This document shows, in pieces, positions 54,590 through 61,928 of a DNA stretch of 64,000 bases; the stretch's first letter is position 1, and each line of letters begins with the position of its first letter. This stretch comes from Clostridium nigeriense (GTDB lineage: Bacteria; Bacillota; Clostridia; Clostridiales; Clostridiaceae): assembly GCF_900086595.1 (NCBI RefSeq), contig NZ_LT575472.1, forward strand, positions 210,637 through 274,636. Reading direction: 5' to 3'. A model generated the notes under the pieces. That model did not search any database. It had not been told where the DNA came from and saw only the letters and a program-made list of their open reading frames with translations. The translations under genes and the position numbers were made by a program.

Positions 54590-55324
54590 ATGAAGAAGAA
54601 AAAAGAAAAAGCAGAAAATAGTGAAAGATGGCTTCTTACATACTCTGACCTTATAACTCTACTAATGGTATTCTTTGTTGTTTTGTATTCAGCGTCCAAT
54701 ATAAATCAAAAGAAATATGAAAAGCTAGCAAATTCAATGTCCTCTGCATTTACTGGTGGAACAGGTATTGGAGAGTCAGGGGTAGGACAAGGTTTAGAAA
54801 ACTCTAGTGATGAGGGAGAGTTAAAACCCTTAGTTCAAAGTGAGGAAGAAAAACTTCAAGGAATTGAAGGACAAGTTGATGAGATGATTAATAATCTAGG
54901 ATTAGAGGATAGTGTATCTACAACAATAGAAGAAAGAGGTTTAGTAATAAGTTTTAATGATAGTATATTTTTTGATAGTGCAAAGGCAGATATAAAGGAA
55001 AATATGAAAGCTAAGTTAGTAGCATTGTCAGGAATATTAAATAAAATAGATAACTATGTAAGAGTTGAGGGGCATACAGATAATTTGCCAATAAGTAATG
55101 AGCTTTATAGTTCTAACTGGCAACTATCATCTACTAGAGCATCAAATGTTGTAGAGTTTTTAATAGAGCATGGAAGCATATCACCAAACAGATTATCAGC
55201 TGTTGGATATGGAGAATATAGACCTGTTTCAGATAATAATACTGAGGAAGGTAGAGCAAAAAACAGAAGAGTAGATATACTTATATTAAATAATAAGTAT
55301 GATAATATAGAAAATAGTAATTAG
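54590..55324 (+). CDS. motB: Flagellar motor stator protein MotB
   Basis: Stator partner of MotA, 244 aa. A single membrane helix (about 18-37) contains the ion-binding D20 in YSDLITLLMVFF; the linker has the plug region; the C-terminal OmpA-like peptidoglycan-binding domain shows VEGHTDNLPI and GRAKNRRVDI. The start at ATG 54590 follows TAGGTGGAG; an upstream in-frame start overlapping motA has no site. Confidence 0.95.
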   Translation: MKKKKEKAENSERWLLTYSDLITLLMVFFVVLYSASNINQKKYEKLANSMSSAFTGGTGIGESGVGQGLENSSDEGELKPLVQSEEEKLQGIEGQVDEMINNLGLEDSVSTTIEERGLVISFNDSIFFDSAKADIKENMKAKLVALSGILNKIDNYVRVEGHTDNLPISNELYSSNWQLSSTRASNVVEFLIEHGSISPNRLSAVGYGEYRPVSDNNTEEGRAKNRRVDILILNNKYDNIENSN

Positions 55325-55338
55325 TATTTCAAACATAA

Positions 55339-55366
55339 CAAAGTGGCTGTTTATAACAGCCACTTT
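55339..55366. terminator. Intrinsic terminator after motB
   Basis: AAAGTGGCTGTT / AACAGCCACTTT stem with a 4-nt loop and T tail. Confidence 0.85.
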
Positions 55367-55509
55367 TATAATTTAATAGTAATAACATAGTCCTCATAAA
55401 TTATTACTTTATATAAGTACAGTTATCATGGATAAAAAAGTAAATGTGATGTTGTAAATATATATAAAATTTGAATTTTATATATTGAAAAAATTTTTTA
55501 CTACTAATG

Positions 55510-55518
55510 TGGTATAAT
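55510..55518 (+). promoter_or_regulatory. Extended -10 promoter of the HAD gene
   Basis: TGGTATAAT at 55510-55518 gives an extended -10; the -35 (TTGAAA, 55485) is 22 bp away and probably not used at normal spacing. Confidence 0.5.
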
Positions 55519-55552
55519 CTTTAAGAAGTATTTATAGGGAGAGTGTAATTTA

Positions 55553-56359
55553 ATGAAGTATTTAGCTTGTGATTTGGACGGAACTTTATTAAAGGAAGAT
55601 CATAGTATCAGTAAGGAAAATATAGATGCTATAATAAAATTTAAGGAAGCAGGAAACAAGTTTATTATATCAACTGGAAGAAACGTAGATTCTATTTATG
55701 ATGTATTTAAAGATTATCCTGAAATAGAATATGATTATATAGTAGCTTGTAATGGCTCTATAGTATTAGATAAAAATAAAGAAGTAATAATGAATGAATA
55801 TATTGAAAGTGATATAGCAGAGGGCGTTTTCAATGATTTTATAGATGAGAAGGATGTTTGTATTCATTTTGAAGCAGATGGTCAACATTATCTTGTTGAA
55901 TCAAAGGGGATAGAATGTACAAGCTCACATTCAAAAGAGATAGATGAGATGGTATTATATTTTAAAGATAGAATTTCAGTAGAGGATTTACTTTCTGAAA
56001 AAAGAAGATATTCATTTATAAGTGTGTTTTCAACTCAGAAGGATATAGAATTAGCTGAGAAAGCAAAGGATTTATTAATTGAAAAATATGGACAAGGTCT
56101 AGAGGCTTTTAGAAATCAATATTTTGTTGATATAGCGCCTAAAAACTGCTCTAAGGGAAATGGTTTAAGAAAATTACTTGAAATAAATAATGTAGGAACA
56201 GATAGTTTATACGCTATAGGAGATTCCTATAATGATGTATCAATGTTTGAATTAACTAAAAATAGTTACACTTTTCATCATGTTGAAGAAAATCTTAAGA
56301 ATATAGCTAACAATCATGTTTCTAGTGTTAAAGAGTGTATTGAAAGTATAATAAAATAA
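55553..56359 (+). CDS. Cof-type HAD-IIB phosphatase
   Basis: A 268-aa HAD hydrolase acting on small phosphorylated metabolites (often sugar phosphates or FMN). Motif I ACDLDGTLL (D7, D9), motif II ISTGR, motif III lysine in the KGNGL region (SKGNGLRKLLE), motif IV GDSYNDVSMF. The type IIB cap lies between motifs II and III. GGGAGAG precedes the ATG. Monocistronic by position. Confidence 0.9.
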   Translation: MKYLACDLDGTLLKEDHSISKENIDAIIKFKEAGNKFIISTGRNVDSIYDVFKDYPEIEYDYIVACNGSIVLDKNKEVIMNEYIESDIAEGVFNDFIDEKDVCIHFEADGQHYLVESKGIECTSSHSKEIDEMVLYFKDRISVEDLLSEKRRYSFISVFSTQKDIELAEKAKDLLIEKYGQGLEAFRNQYFVDIAPKNCSKGNGLRKLLEINNVGTDSLYAIGDSYNDVSMFELTKNSYTFHHVEENLKNIANNHVSSVKECIESIIK

Positions 56360-56374
56360 TAATTAATAGAATCA

Positions 56375-56403
56375 TTGACAAAGATAATATAATATTATAA
56401 AAT
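56375..56403 (+). promoter_or_regulatory. Promoter of the MATE gene leader
   Basis: TTGACA (56375-56380), 17-bp spacer, TAAAAT (56398-56403). It predicts a 5' leader of about 125 nt before the MATE start. Confidence 0.75.
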
Positions 56404-56427
56404 CTTATAAACTAAAAAGAATAAGTA

Positions 56428-56516
56428 AAAATATCGCCGGATATTTTATTTAATTACAAGCATTAGAGATTTATACCATTAGGCCTTGGGGTATAAACTA
56501 TCTAGTGCTTTTATTT
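56428..56516 (+). promoter_or_regulatory. Structured leader with attenuator hairpin, class unknown
   Basis: First hairpin AAAATATC-GCCG-GATATTTT (56428-56447). Second, two-tier hairpin: AAGCATTAG pairs with CTAGTGCTT and TTTATACC with GGTATAAA (56458-56510), followed by TTATTTG, an intrinsic-terminator shape inside the leader of the MATE gene. It does not match the guanidine, preQ1, yybP-ykoY or other classes I know. A riboswitch or attenuator is inferred. Confidence 0.55.
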
Positions 56517-56534
56517 GTTAATGGAGGTAATATA

Positions 56535-57845
56535 ATGATTAAAAATAATATTTTAAAAGACTTTGCTAAATATGTATCTTTAAATGTAATTAGTATGATA
56601 GGAATGTCATTTTATATACTTGCAGATACATTTTTTATAGCAAATGGAGTAGGGAGTGTTGGATTAACAGCTCTTAATTTAGTTCTTCCACTATGGAGCT
56701 TAATGAGTGGAATAGGTTTAATGATAGGTATTGGAGCTGCAATTAGTTATGCTATAAAAAGAGGAAATAATAATGAAAATGGAGCAAATAGAGTATTTAC
56801 TCATGCAATAAAAATAGGATTAATTTTAGGTATTATTACAACTGTAATAGGATTATTATTTTCACATGATATAGTAAGAGTTTTAGGGGCTGATGAAATA
56901 ATAGCACCATTAGCAGGAGATTATTTAAGGACTTTATTATCTTTTTCTACTGTATTTATTATAAACAATATAATGACAGCATTCATTAGAAATGATAATG
57001 CTCCTAATTTAGCTATGATTGCAATGATTTTAGGAACTTTAAGCAATGTAGTTTTAGATTATATATTTATATATCCTTTTAAGCTTGGAATGTTTGGCGC
57101 GGCATTAGCAACAGGAACTACTCCTATATTAAGCTTAATCATTTTATCATTTCATTTTATTAGAAAGAAAAATAACTTTAAGATTATTAAATGCAAAATT
57201 AATTTACAAGATATAAAAAGAATAATTTCTTTAGGAATTCCATCATTTATTACGGAAGTTTCTTCAGGAATAATTATATTATTATTTAATTTTACTATTT
57301 TAAGTATTTCAAATAATACAGGGGTAGCTGCCTATGGAATAATAGCAAACCTAGCATTAATAGTAGTTTCTATTTTCACTGGAATAGCACAAGGAATTCA
57401 GCCTATTATAAGTAAGAACTATGGAAAAGGAAATAGAGATAATATTAAAACTATATTTAATTATGGATTAATTACATCAGTAGTATTAGGTGTAGGATGT
57501 TATCTTATTGGATTTAAGTTTTCCGAGGAAATAGTCAATTTATTTAATAATGAAGGTGATATAGTATTATTGTCTATGGCAGTAGAAGGTGTTAAAATTT
57601 ATTTTATAGCTTTTATAATAATGGGATTGAATATAGTAACAACATCATTCTTTGCATCAATTAATGAAGCAAAGGAATCTTTTATAATATCTATTATGAG
57701 AGGATTAATTGTAGTTGTACCATTAATATTAATATTACCTAACATTCTTGGAATGATGGGGGTTTGGCTTACAATTCCTTTAGCAGAATTTATTACTTTA
57801 ATAATTAGTTTTATATTTTATTTAAGATATAGAAAAAGGAGATAA
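56535..57845 (+). CDS. MATE-family multidrug/metabolite exporter
   Basis: Twelve-helix cation-coupled exporter, 436 aa. The two-repeat MATE layout is visible, with ADTFFIANGVGSVGLTALN near residue 30-50 and a matching second half after GIPSFITEVSSG. It is closest in style to the MepA/DinF-type clostridial group. TGGAGG sets the ATG at 56535; the longer in-frame start at 56505 lies in the attenuator. Expression is probably controlled by the structured leader. Substrate unknown. A VOC gene follows 5 nt downstream. Confidence 0.9.
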   Translation: MIKNNILKDFAKYVSLNVISMIGMSFYILADTFFIANGVGSVGLTALNLVLPLWSLMSGIGLMIGIGAAISYAIKRGNNNENGANRVFTHAIKIGLILGIITTVIGLLFSHDIVRVLGADEIIAPLAGDYLRTLLSFSTVFIINNIMTAFIRNDNAPNLAMIAMILGTLSNVVLDYIFIYPFKLGMFGAALATGTTPILSLIILSFHFIRKKNNFKIIKCKINLQDIKRIISLGIPSFITEVSSGIIILLFNFTILSISNNTGVAAYGIIANLALIVVSIFTGIAQGIQPIISKNYGKGNRDNIKTIFNYGLITSVVLGVGCYLIGFKFSEEIVNLFNNEGDIVLLSMAVEGVKIYFIAFIIMGLNIVTTSFFASINEAKESFIISIMRGLIVVVPLILILPNILGMMGVWLTIPLAEFITLIISFIFYLRYRKRR

Positions 57846-57850
57846 AAATA

Positions 57851-58273
57851 ATGATTCAGTCAATTGTAAATATTTCATTAGTAGTAAGGGACTATGATGA
57901 AGCAATAGAGTTTTATACAAAGAAACTTAATTTTGAATTAATAGAAGATACTTACCAACCAGAACAAGATAAAAGATGGGTAGTAGTATCACCACCAGGA
58001 TCGGGTGGAACTGCAATATTACTGGCAAGAGCATCTAAGGAAGAACAAAAATCTTTTATAGGGAATCAAACTGGGGGAAGAGTTTTTCTTTTTTTAGGAA
58101 CAGATGATTTTTGGCGTGATTATAATGAAATGAAGTCTAAGGGGATAGAGTTTGCGAGAGAACCTAAAGAACAGGAATACGGAACTGTGGCTGTATTTAG
58201 AGATTTATATGGGAATCTATGGGATTTAATTGAATTTAAAGAGAACCATCCAATGTTTAAAAGAGTTAAATAA
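57851..58273 (+). CDS. VOC-family (glyoxalase/bleomycin-resistance-like) protein
   Basis: A 140-aa metal-binding vicinal-oxygen-chelate protein: two beta-alpha-beta-beta-beta modules, IVNISLVVRDYDEAIEFYTK and GGRVFLFLGTDDFWRDYNEM, ending DLYGNLWDLIEF. Ribosome site AAAGGAG lies in the MATE gene end, so the two are co-expressed. Such proteins detoxify or sequester small molecules; with a MATE exporter this suggests a joint resistance role. Confidence 0.85.
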   Translation: MIQSIVNISLVVRDYDEAIEFYTKKLNFELIEDTYQPEQDKRWVVVSPPGSGGTAILLARASKEEQKSFIGNQTGGRVFLFLGTDDFWRDYNEMKSKGIEFAREPKEQEYGTVAVFRDLYGNLWDLIEFKENHPMFKRVK

Positions 58274-58292
58274 AAACTTGAGGTGAATTTTT

Positions 58293-58652
58293 ATGGAGAA
58301 ATATAGCATAGAAGAATTGGAAAAAGCCCTAGGCGTAGTGTCTTCAACTATTATTAACTGTGAAAAAATACAGCATAAATTTGCAAGTGGAACCTCTCAA
58401 CACTCATTACTTAGAAATAGATTAAAGGCACTATATATTTCACAATCCTTGATAAAGGGAGAAAATATTATAGATAAATATACAAAAGAAGAATTAGTAA
58501 ATGCATTAGCACCTATATTATCAATTATAAGTAAATGTGAAAAAGGTCAAAAGAAATTTGAACAAGGAACTAGTCATTACACTCGTTTTAAAAATATAAT
58601 AGATGCAATGTATATTTCAAGGGAATTAATAACAGATGAAATAAGTAAATAA
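58293..58652 (+). CDS. Protein made of two tandem 55-residue repeats
   Basis: A 119-aa protein. Residues 4-55 (YSIEELEKAL...CEKIQHKFASGTSQHS...ALYISQSLI) and 63-113 (YTKEELVNAL...CEKGQKKFEQGTSHYT...AMYISRELI) are clear repeats sharing ELxxAL, CEK, KF..GTS and YIS. GAGGTG precedes the ATG. I do not know the family; each repeat looks like a helical hairpin. Confidence 0.7.
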   Translation: MEKYSIEELEKALGVVSSTIINCEKIQHKFASGTSQHSLLRNRLKALYISQSLIKGENIIDKYTKEELVNALAPILSIISKCEKGQKKFEQGTSHYTRFKNIIDAMYISRELITDEISK

Positions 58653-58671
58653 TTTAATCTTGAAATTTTTA

Positions 58672-59166
58672 TTATGCAACTGAATCTAAATTAATATATT
58701 TTAACACCCATTCATTATTTTGGATAGATAGCTTAATAGTATAAAATTTAGCTGATATTGGGCTCTTATAAATAATAGCTTTAATGACAAGGTTATTGTC
58801 ATAAGAATTATAATCTATACAATCTAACATAAAAAGTTCACCATTTATCTTAATATTCCCAAAGTTATCAGCTAATCCAATTTCCTTTAGATTAAAAAGA
58901 GAAGAGTTAATAATGGTTTTATCATATTTATTAAAATGATTTATCATTTTTTGTCTATCTTCATATGAAGTATCTGAGAAAAAATGAGACTCCATATCTA
59001 AGATAATATAATCTATTTTTAAATTATCAGATTGGCTATACATAGAATCATAAGCTAATATATAGGCATCGATAATTTTAGGCGGAGTAGTTTTAATATT
59101 GTTATTAAAGTTGATGGTGGTAATTATTAAAATAGATGTAGTAAAAATTGATAGTAAAGATTTCAT
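58672..59166 (-). CDS. Exported hypothetical protein, 164 aa
   Basis: N-terminal signal-type segment (MKSLLSIFTTSILIITTINF) without a lipobox cysteine, then a mixed alpha/beta domain (about 30-164) with a C-terminal hairpin (FYTIKLSIQNNEWVLKYINL) typical of NTF2-like or DUF-type secreted proteins. AGGAGCG precedes the ATG on the minus strand. Function unknown. Confidence 0.65.
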   Translation of the reverse strand: MKSLLSIFTTSILIITTINFNNNIKTTPPKIIDAYILAYDSMYSQSDNLKIDYIILDMESHFFSDTSYEDRQKMINHFNKYDKTIINSSLFNLKEIGLADNFGNIKINGELFMLDCIDYNSYDNNLVIKAIIYKSPISAKFYTIKLSIQNNEWVLKYINLDSVA

Positions 59167-59289
59167 TTATAGCGCTCCTTATAAATAGTATTTATAATAT
59201 TTTAATCTAAAAATAAATAAATATACCTGTATGTAATATAATGGAAAGGGGGTATAATTGTATAAAAGGTATTAATAAGGAGTTAAATA

Positions 59290-59586
59290 ATGAAGAAAAA
59301 TATAATAACATGGCCTAGAATAATATTCTTAATTATTATAATATGGGGATTATTACATATTACTCCTCATAGTGCTTTAAGGACGAGATTAGTTTTAGAA
59401 GGACATCCAAAGTTAGCATTTACTACAGAAATAAAGGAAATAGAATCAGGTTTGACAACAAAAAGAGTAAAATTCTATATGTTTTATCCTCAACCAAAGG
59501 ATAGAGAGACAGGAAATTCTAAATTAGCATATAAGGTTACGAGATTGGGTATTTTCTATATAGTAACTTATCATGGAGGTGGCTAA
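59290..59586 (+). CDS. Small membrane-anchored hypothetical protein, 98 aa
   Basis: One membrane segment (about 10-25, IIFLIIIIWGLLHI) followed by an exterior domain of some 70 residues. AAGGAG precedes the ATG. No family recognised. Confidence 0.65.
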   Translation: MKKNIITWPRIIFLIIIIWGLLHITPHSALRTRLVLEGHPKLAFTTEIKEIESGLTTKRVKFYMFYPQPKDRETGNSKLAYKVTRLGIFYIVTYHGGG

Positions 59587-59591
59587 CATAA

Positions 59592-59792
59592 TTAATATTT
59601 AAGTATCATATATATCTTTTAGAGTTTTTTGTAGATAAATATGGTCATATAGAACTTTATACAAGTGCGGAAGTTGAAAATACAATAGCAATTAAATTAT
59701 ATGAAAAAAGCGGTTTTGAAAAGAGAAATATATTTGAATATGAGTTTTCTGGAGTAAAGTATAAAGAAATTAGGATGATAAATAATTTATAA
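59592..59792 (+). pseudogene. C-terminal fragment of a GNAT acetyltransferase
   Basis: An open frame without a start encodes VDKYGHIELYTSAEVENTIA then IKLYEKSGFEKRNIFEYEF, the C-terminal acetyl-CoA-binding half of a GNAT enzyme. The N-terminal half is gone, and the upstream stop is at 59589-59591. A decayed gene. Confidence 0.7.
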
Positions 59793-59825
59793 AATAAGGG
59801 ACTGTTTGAAACAGTCCCTTATTTT
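59791..59825. terminator. Bidirectional terminator
   Basis: AAAATAAGGGACTGTTT / AAACAGTCCCTTATTTT, near-perfect 17-bp stem; its core equals the terminator after hydA. Confidence 0.88.
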
Positions 59826-59835
59826 ATATAAATTT

Positions 59836-61446
59836 TTATTTAGTTTTACCTGAGAACTCTAAGTATTCATCGTAACTCATAGCTCTATCTACTATTGAGC
59901 CATCTTCTTTAATATCTATTATTCTGTTTGCGATAGTTTGTATAAACTGATGGTCATGTGAAGCAAATAAGATAACGCTCTTATAATCTCTTAGACCATT
60001 ATTCACAGCTGTTATAGATTCAAGATCTAAGTGATTGGTAGGTTGATCTAGCATTAATACATTAGCATTTGTAAGCATCATTCTAGATAACATACATCTA
60101 ACCTTTTCTCCTCCAGATAATACACTAGCTTTCTTTAAAGCTTCTTCACCTGAGAATAACATTCTTCCTAAGAATCCTCTTAAATAAGATTCAGATTGTT
60201 CTTCTACAGTGTTGCCTGAGTATTGTCTAAGCCAATCAACTAAGCTTAAGTCACAGTTTTCAAAGAATTCAGTGTTATCCTTAGGGAAGTAAGATTTAGT
60301 TATAGTGATTCCCCACTTAAACTCTCCACTATCTGGTTCCATTTCACCATTTATTATTTTAAATAAAGTTGTAATAGCAATATCATTATCACCAATTAAA
60401 GCGATTTTATCATCCTTGCTAACTCTAAAGCTAACATTATCTAAAACTTTAACTCCATCAATAGTTTTAGTTAAACCTTCAACTATAAGAATGTCATTAC
60501 CAACTTCTCTTTCAGGTTTAAATCCAACGAAAGGATATCTTCTACTTGAAGGTTGGATATCATCTAAAGTAATTTTATCTAATAATTTCTTACGAGAAGT
60601 TGCTTGCTTAGATTTAGAAGCATTTGCACTAAATCTTGCAATAAATTCTTGTAATTCTTTAATTTTTTCTTCTTTCTTCTTGTTTTGATCCTTAGCCATT
60701 TGAAGAGCTAATTGGCTTGATTCATACCAGAAGTCGTAGTTACCAACATATAACTTAATTTTTCCAAAGTCAACATCAGCCATTACAGTACAAACTGTAT
60801 TTAAGAAGTGTCTATCGTGAGATACAACTATTACAGTTCCTTCAAATCTAAGAAGGAAATCTTCTAACCAGTTTATAGCTTTTATATCTAGACCATTTGT
60901 AGGCTCATCTAGAATTAGAATTCCTGGATTACCAAATAGAGCTTGTGCTAAAAGAACCTTAACTTTATCAGCTTCTATTAGTTCTGACATTCTCTTATAA
61001 TGCATGTCAGTTCCGATACCTAACCCCTGAAGTAATGCAGATGCATCTGATTCAGCTTCCCAACCATTCATATCTGCAAATTCGCCTTCAAGTTCAGAAG
61101 CTCTTATACCATCTTCATCAGAGAAGTCAGGCTTAGCATATAAAGCATCCTTTTCTTCCATTATTTCATATAATCTTTTATTACCCATAATTACTGTTTG
61201 TAAAACTTCGTATTCGTCATATGCATAGTGGTCTTGTTTTAAAACAGACATTCTTGTATTTGGAGCAATAGAAACATCTCCTGTGTTTGGTTCAATTTCT
61301 CCGGATAATATTTTTAAAAATGTACTTTTACCAGCACCGTTAGCCCCAATAACACCATAACAGTTACCAGAAGTAAATTTTATATTTACATCTTCAAATA
61401 GCTTACGGCCACCAAATCTTAAACTTACATTTGATACAGTTATCAC
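59836..61446 (-). CDS. ABC-F family ATPase
   Basis: Soluble twin-ATPase of 536 aa, of the type that acts on ribosomes. Two Walker A motifs: GANGAGKSTF (first) and IGDNDIAITT (second, degenerate and lacking the GKS/T lysine). Walker B/linker elements are LILDEPTNGLDI and VLMLDQPTNHLDL; signature LSGGEKVR is in the second half and a divergent one in the first. A charged inter-domain linker is present (KDQNKKKEEKIKEL...). GAGGT placed 9 nt before GTG 61446 supports that start over ATG 61455. Confidence 0.85.
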   Translation of the reverse strand: MITVSNVSLRFGGRKLFEDVNIKFTSGNCYGVIGANGAGKSTFLKILSGEIEPNTGDVSIAPNTRMSVLKQDHYAYDEYEVLQTVIMGNKRLYEIMEEKDALYAKPDFSDEDGIRASELEGEFADMNGWEAESDASALLQGLGIGTDMHYKRMSELIEADKVKVLLAQALFGNPGILILDEPTNGLDIKAINWLEDFLLRFEGTVIVVSHDRHFLNTVCTVMADVDFGKIKLYVGNYDFWYESSQLALQMAKDQNKKKEEKIKELQEFIARFSANASKSKQATSRKKLLDKITLDDIQPSSRRYPFVGFKPEREVGNDILIVEGLTKTIDGVKVLDNVSFRVSKDDKIALIGDNDIAITTLFKIINGEMEPDSGEFKWGITITKSYFPKDNTEFFENCDLSLVDWLRQYSGNTVEEQSESYLRGFLGRMLFSGEEALKKASVLSGGEKVRCMLSRMMLTNANVLMLDQPTNHLDLESITAVNNGLRDYKSVILFASHDHQFIQTIANRIIDIKEDGSIVDRAMSYDEYLEFSGKTK

Positions 61447-61587
61447 TAAAAACATACCTCATTTCTAAAATTATTCATTTCGTTATTATATCATAAAGTA
61501 GACATAATTTCATTGAAAGATAAAATAATATTTAGAAAATTTAATGGAAACAAAGTAAATTATTTATTTTTCCATGTTTTTTAGGAT

Positions 61588-61616
61588 TTGACATTTAAAA
61601 AGGTAGATGTTAATAT
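61588..61616 (+). promoter_or_regulatory. Promoter of the symporter leader
   Basis: TTGACA (61588-61593), 17-bp spacer, TAATAT (61611-61616). It predicts a leader of about 300 nt before the symporter gene. Confidence 0.78.
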
Positions 61617-61646
61617 TTATTCAAATGTAGTATTAGGAGTATAGAA

Positions 61647-61715
61647 ATGGCAGAATTAATTAACTTAAGTAATAAAAAAGTTAATAAAAGTTATTATTAT
61701 AGCTATTATAGATAA
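61647..61715 (+). CDS. Tyrosine-rich 22-aa leader peptide
   Basis: ATG at 61647 behind TAGGAG, TAA at 61713-61715. The product MAELINLSNKKVNK ends with SYYYSYYR: five tyrosine codons (all TAT) among the last seven sense codons. It is immediately followed by a long hairpin and then tandem terminator-like hairpins, the arrangement of classical amino-acid attenuation. Downstream is an SNF-family amino-acid symporter gene. Confidence 0.75.
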   Translation: MAELINLSNKKVNKSYYYSYYR

Positions 61716-61892
61716 ACTTGTATTTATAATAAATTTATTATAGGTACAAGCTTTCAGCAAAATTAAGGTTTGTATCTATGATGGTTATGATTATTAGCAA
61801 TGCCAAAAACAGTTAAGCTAATTAACCACGTAGAATAACTATGTGGTATTTTTTATTTAGTATATAGCCACATAGGAAAGCCTATGTGGTTT
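61716..61892 (+). promoter_or_regulatory. Attenuator with mutually exclusive hairpins
   Basis: Right after the peptide stop, CTTGTA and TATAATAA pair with TTATTATA and TACAAG (61718-61750). Further on, CCACGTAG (61826-61833) pairs with CTATGTGG (61839-61846), followed by a TATTTTTTATTT tail; CCACATAGG (61868-61876) pairs with CCTATGTGG (61881-61889), followed by TTTTATTATTTT. CTATGTGG is also the perfect complement of CCACATAG, so 1:2, 2:3 and 3:4 pairings compete. No T-box motif is present. Confidence 0.7.
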
Positions 61893-61928
61893 TATTATTT
61901 TATATATACATATGAAGGAGAGTAGGTT

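Noticed and set aside
56428..56516. Guanidine, preQ1 or manganese (yybP-ykoY) riboswitch upstream of MATE
   Set aside because: None of the signature sequences of those classes is visible; left as an unassigned leader.
61716..61892. Tyrosine T-box upstream of the symporter
   Set aside because: The T-box motif (GGGTGG-type) and stem I features seen at serS are absent.
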